A DNA stretch of 7,937 nucleotides, from contig DASSRQ010000274.1 in assembly GCA_035701665.1 (NCBI GenBank), positions 1-7,937 of the forward strand. The letters run 5' to 3'. Positions 5,938 to 7,937 of this stretch are shown here, piece by piece (positions within the stretch are counted from its first letter, which is position 1; every line of letters begins with the position of its first letter). Position numbers and translations under genes: made by a program. The notes below the pieces were generated by a model. It was not told the origin of the DNA. It ran no database searches and was given only the letters and a program-made list of their open reading frames with translations. Origin of the DNA: DASSRQ01 sp035701665 (GTDB taxonomy: Bacteria > Vulcanimicrobiota > Vulcanimicrobiia > Vulcanimicrobiales > Vulcanimicrobiaceae).

Positions 5938-7020
5938 CTGGCCGCCGTTGTTGGCGGCCTTTTTGTCATCTGGGTTACACTCCGGGACGTTTTCCAGGCA
6001 GTCATCGTCCCGCGGGCCGCTACAACCGCCCTTCGCGTAAGCCGCTACCTCGTCCGGACCCTATGGTGGGCTTGGCCGCGGATGGCGGCTTCCTTCTTTA
6101 AGGACGCGGAGAGGCGCGAAGAGTTTCTGGGCACCTACGCCCCCTTCTATCTGGTCTTGCTCTTGGCGGTGTGGGTCGCTTGCCTGCTCTTAGGCTGGGG
6201 TCTTGTGTTCTACGGGCTCCGCGACCATCTGCATCCGGCCGGCCTGCACTTCAGCGACACCTTGTATTATGCGGGCGCCTCGCTCCTGACCATCGGCTAC
6301 GGCGACATCACGGCGACGACGGTCGTCGCGCGGATGCTCTCGCTCGTGTGCGGGGCGTCCGGACTAGCCGTCGTGGCAGTTGTCATCTCGTTTTTGTTTT
6401 CGATATTCGGCGGCTTCCAGACGCGCGAACAGTTCGTCGTGACCATCGGCGCCCGAGCGGGCGTCCCGCCGAGCGGCGTCGGTTTTTTAGAGATGCACGC
6501 GTATTCCGGTCTGCGATCGGATCTCGCGAACGTCTTTCGCGAAGGGCAGTCGTGGACGGCGACCGTGATGGAAACGCATCTCGCTTATCCGACGCTGATG
6601 TATTTTCGTTCGAGCCACGACTATCAGTCCTGGGTCGCGACGCTCGGTACGCTGCTCGATGCGGCGGCGCTCGTCGTCACGACGATCGATCGCGAAGATC
6701 TGCACAACAAAGAAAATATCGGGCAAGCCAGTCTGATGTTCGAGATGGGACGCCATCTCGTTTCGGATTTTGCGAGCTACTTCTCGTTCATGGAAAACGA
6801 GGAAGACGGCGGCCCGGGTATCGAGCACAGCGAATTTTTGCAGGCCGTCGAGCGTCTGCAGAGCGCGGGTTATAAAACGCGCGATCCCGATCGCGCATGG
6901 AACGAGTTTGCTTCACTGCGCTCGCGATACGGCCGTCAGCTAAATGCGCTCGCGCGCTGGCTCGAAATTCCGCCCGTGCAGTGGGTCGGCGATCGTTCTT
7001 TAATTAGCGCGCCGCATTAA
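5938..7020 (+). CDS. Potassium channel family protein (Ion_trans_2 type), probable non-canonical or obscured start
   Basis: An inner-membrane ion channel. Numbered from the first ATG (6082, 312 residues), a transmembrane helix lies at about 21-45, the pore helix and K+ filter TIGYGD at 70-75, and a second helix at about 88-110. A cytoplasmic domain of about 200 residues follows, with HLAYPTLMYFRSSHDYQSW typical of one bacterial channel family; no Rossmann RCK domain is seen. The same frame is open upstream from 5716 and, from 5938, reads AAVVGGLFVIWVTLRDVFQA then VIVPRAATTALRVSRYLVRT. This matches the usual N-terminal helix and DVFxAVxVPR motif of this family, so the protein very likely starts before 6082. 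No ATG, GTG or TTG exists in frame there. CTG at 5938, six bases after the lipoprotein stop, is the best candidate, giving about 360 residues. Channel identity is firm; the start is not. A conservative annotation is 6082-7020. Confidence 0.85.
   Translation: MAAVVGGLFVIWVTLRDVFQAVIVPRAATTALRVSRYLVRTLWWAWPRMAASFFKDAERREEFLGTYAPFYLVLLLAVWVACLLLGWGLVFYGLRDHLHPAGLHFSDTLYYAGASLLTIGYGDITATTVVARMLSLVCGASGLAVVAVVISFLFSIFGGFQTREQFVVTIGARAGVPPSGVGFLEMHAYSGLRSDLANVFREGQSWTATVMETHLAYPTLMYFRSSHDYQSWVATLGTLLDAAALVVTTIDREDLHNKENIGQASLMFEMGRHLVSDFASYFSFMENEEDGGPGIEHSEFLQAVERLQSAGYKTRDPDRAWNEFASLRSRYGRQLNALARWLEIPPVQWVGDRSLISAPH
5940..5964 (+). terminator. Intrinsic-terminator-shaped hairpin with T5, overlapping the channel N-terminus
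   Basis: GGCCGCC (5940-5946), loop GTTGTT and GGCGGCC (5953-5959) form a perfect seven-pair GC stem followed by TTTTT. It sits seven bases after the lipoprotein stop, where a terminator is expected. The same bases would encode AAVVGGLF of the first membrane segment of the channel, so it may be a real terminator, an attenuator, or simply coding sequence. Confidence 0.6.
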
Positions 7021-7035
7021 TCCGGAAAGCACGTC

Positions 7036-7750
7036 TCAAAAGTGAACGACGCCGTCCGGCGTTTGGGCGGGAGGCGAATCCATCGGACTCGTGAAGACGT
7101 CGGGACTAACTTTGGGGTTCAATTGAATGGATGTTACGGACATGGTCGCGCCCTCATCTTCGGAAACCATGCGCTTCCACTGCGTGTAAATGCGGTGCCG
7201 CGCGTCGATGCTCTTCAATGCCATCGGCCGGTAACTTGCAATTCCTTGAATTGCGGCCGATCCGATCTCTCCCGTGTCCTTATTTATTGATACGAGGACA
7301 GCCGGTTCGTTCGGTATAGCAAGTGAAACGACGATGAATTTCGCGCGCTCGGCAACCGTTGTCGCGGGATACGACGCAAATGCATTGCATAACAGCATGC
7401 TCTGCGTAAAAGCATCTGCGGCGCCTTCCGCCGGGAGGACTTTGGCCTCGCCCAAGTGCGACACGCGAGCTGTACCGGAGCTGCCCTGCACCAAAAAAAG
7501 ACCTTCCCGAAGATAGTCCGATATTGAATTGCGCAAATCTCGATGGGTCGCAAATTTCGTCGTACGTCGAAAGATCCGCGACGCGGCCCGTCAGCCGCAA
7601 CGTCTGAATGCTTCCGTCTCCAAGCGTCCAACCGACATAAGCACGATACTTCGCCAGCGCGGCGTCGGCTGTGGCGTCCGCGTGCGCCCTATCGTTTAGG
7701 GACAATAACGCCAAAACAAAGCAAACGCTGATAAAAACCAGTTGCCTCAT
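7036..7750 (-). pseudogene. Secreted LolA-like/hypothetical protein gene split by a +1 frameshift
   Basis: Two overlapping minus-strand frames make one protein. The first (ATG 7750-7748) gives a signal peptide, with hydrophobic LVFISVCFVLALLSL, AHA cleaved near residue 24, then ADAALAKYRAYVGWTLGDG and TLRLTGRVADLSTYDE. This opening resembles outer-membrane-lipoprotein-sorting (LolA-like) families. Soon after, that frame turns Arg/Cys-rich and looks out of frame. The second frame, up to the TGA at 7036-7038, gives coherent sequence HRDLRNSISDYLREGLFLVQ through ALKSIDARHRIYTQWKRMVS. Skipping one base in GAAATTT (7558-7552) joins them as YDEFATHRDLRNS, a product of about 237 residues. This may be a true pseudogene or a homopolymer sequencing error. 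The gene lies 39 bases downstream of the protease gene and converges on the channel gene, 15 bases apart. Function is unknown; export to the periplasm is likely. Confidence 0.75.
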
Positions 7751-7789
7751 GGTTTCGCCGTTCCTACCCGGCGCGGCGTTTACCTTTGC

Positions 7790-7937
7790 CTAAAGGCCGT
7801 GCGTGGCGTCCACTGTGTGCAGAAACTTCGATGCTTCTTCGGCAGGGAGCGCAAACCCGATCGAGCGTTCTTCGTCGAAACGCGACTCGGCGATGCCGAC
7901 GATCTCGCCGGTGTCGGATAAGAATACGGGGCTTCCG
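7790..7937 (-). CDS. Trypsin/HtrA-like serine protease, C-terminal end only (enters from right edge)
   Basis: Reading leftward from 7936 gives 48 codons and a TAG at 7792-7790: GSPVFLSDTGEIVGIAESRF, then DEERSIGFALPAEEASKFLH. GSPVF followed by GEIVGI and IGFALP is the end of a chymotrypsin-fold domain of the HtrA or trypsin-like peptidase 2 kind. In the family the nucleophile precedes GSP (SGSP or SGGP), so the catalytic Ser would be the codon cut by the window edge; its last base, C, fits AGC or TCC. No PDZ domain follows, since the protein stops 16 residues after IGFALP. His and Asp of the triad are outside the window. The split secreted-protein gene begins 39 bases downstream on the same strand, so the two may share a transcript. 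Confidence 0.7.
   Translation of the reverse strand, partial: GSPVFLSDTGEIVGIAESRFDEERSIGFALPAEEASKFLHTVDATHGL

Noticed and set aside
6171..6875. Plus-strand 234-codon frame inside the channel gene
   Set aside because: Arg-rich +1 shadow of the channel, without the filter or helices.

Overview
The window is a GC-rich bacterial segment, probably from an uncultured or little-studied lineage. Protein style (secreted LolA-like and DUF1579-like families, a carboxypeptidase-regulatory-like lipoprotein) loosely recalls Eremiobacterota/WPS-2-type genomes, but this is a weak impression. No marker here fixes the taxonomy.

Left two thirds, minus strand: a tightly packed respiratory complex I operon reads right to left as nuoA (5384-5031), nuoB, nuoC, nuoD, nuoE and nuoF (1937-678). 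The junctions are overlaps or gaps of at most 17 nt. NuoB carries the four N2-cluster cysteines, NuoE the four 2Fe-2S cysteines, NuoF the FMN/NADH motifs and a 4Fe-4S site, and NuoD the quinone-site His and Tyr. Together these genes encode the NADH-dehydrogenase module (E, F), the connecting module (B, C, D) and one membrane subunit (A). nuoG does not follow nuoF. Instead there is an exported DUF1579-like protein whose GTG start overlaps the nuoF stop, with a strong Shine-Dalgarno. A second exported paralog is coupled to it through TGATG and runs off the left edge. The N-terminus of this second paralog contains a widespread short dispersed repeat, which seems to supply part of the signal-peptide n-region.

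Middle: a 116-bp divergent intergenic region (5385-5500) separates nuoA from a plus-strand lipoprotein gene. It holds several AGCGTT/AACGCT words and a 6-2-6 palindrome touching the lipoprotein ATG. The lipoprotein has a carboxypeptidase-regulatory-like beta domain and a Pro/Thr tail.

Right, plus strand: a potassium channel (filter TIGYGD) follows. Its reading frame continues with family-like sequence about 48 codons upstream of the first ATG, through a perfect intrinsic-terminator-shaped hairpin, with no ATG/GTG/TTG available. The likely initiation is a CTG just after the lipoprotein stop, or an indel is hiding the start.

Far right, minus strand: a secreted protein gene split by a +1 frameshift at a GAAATTT run (7750-7036) converges on the channel gene. 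Upstream of it is the C-terminal end of a trypsin/HtrA-like serine protease that enters from the right edge.

No tRNA, rRNA, CRISPR array, transposase or phage gene was seen. I did not find a convincing new multi-gene system. The most unusual points are the nuo-linked exported paralog pair with its repeat-derived N-terminus, and the start/terminator conflict of the channel gene.
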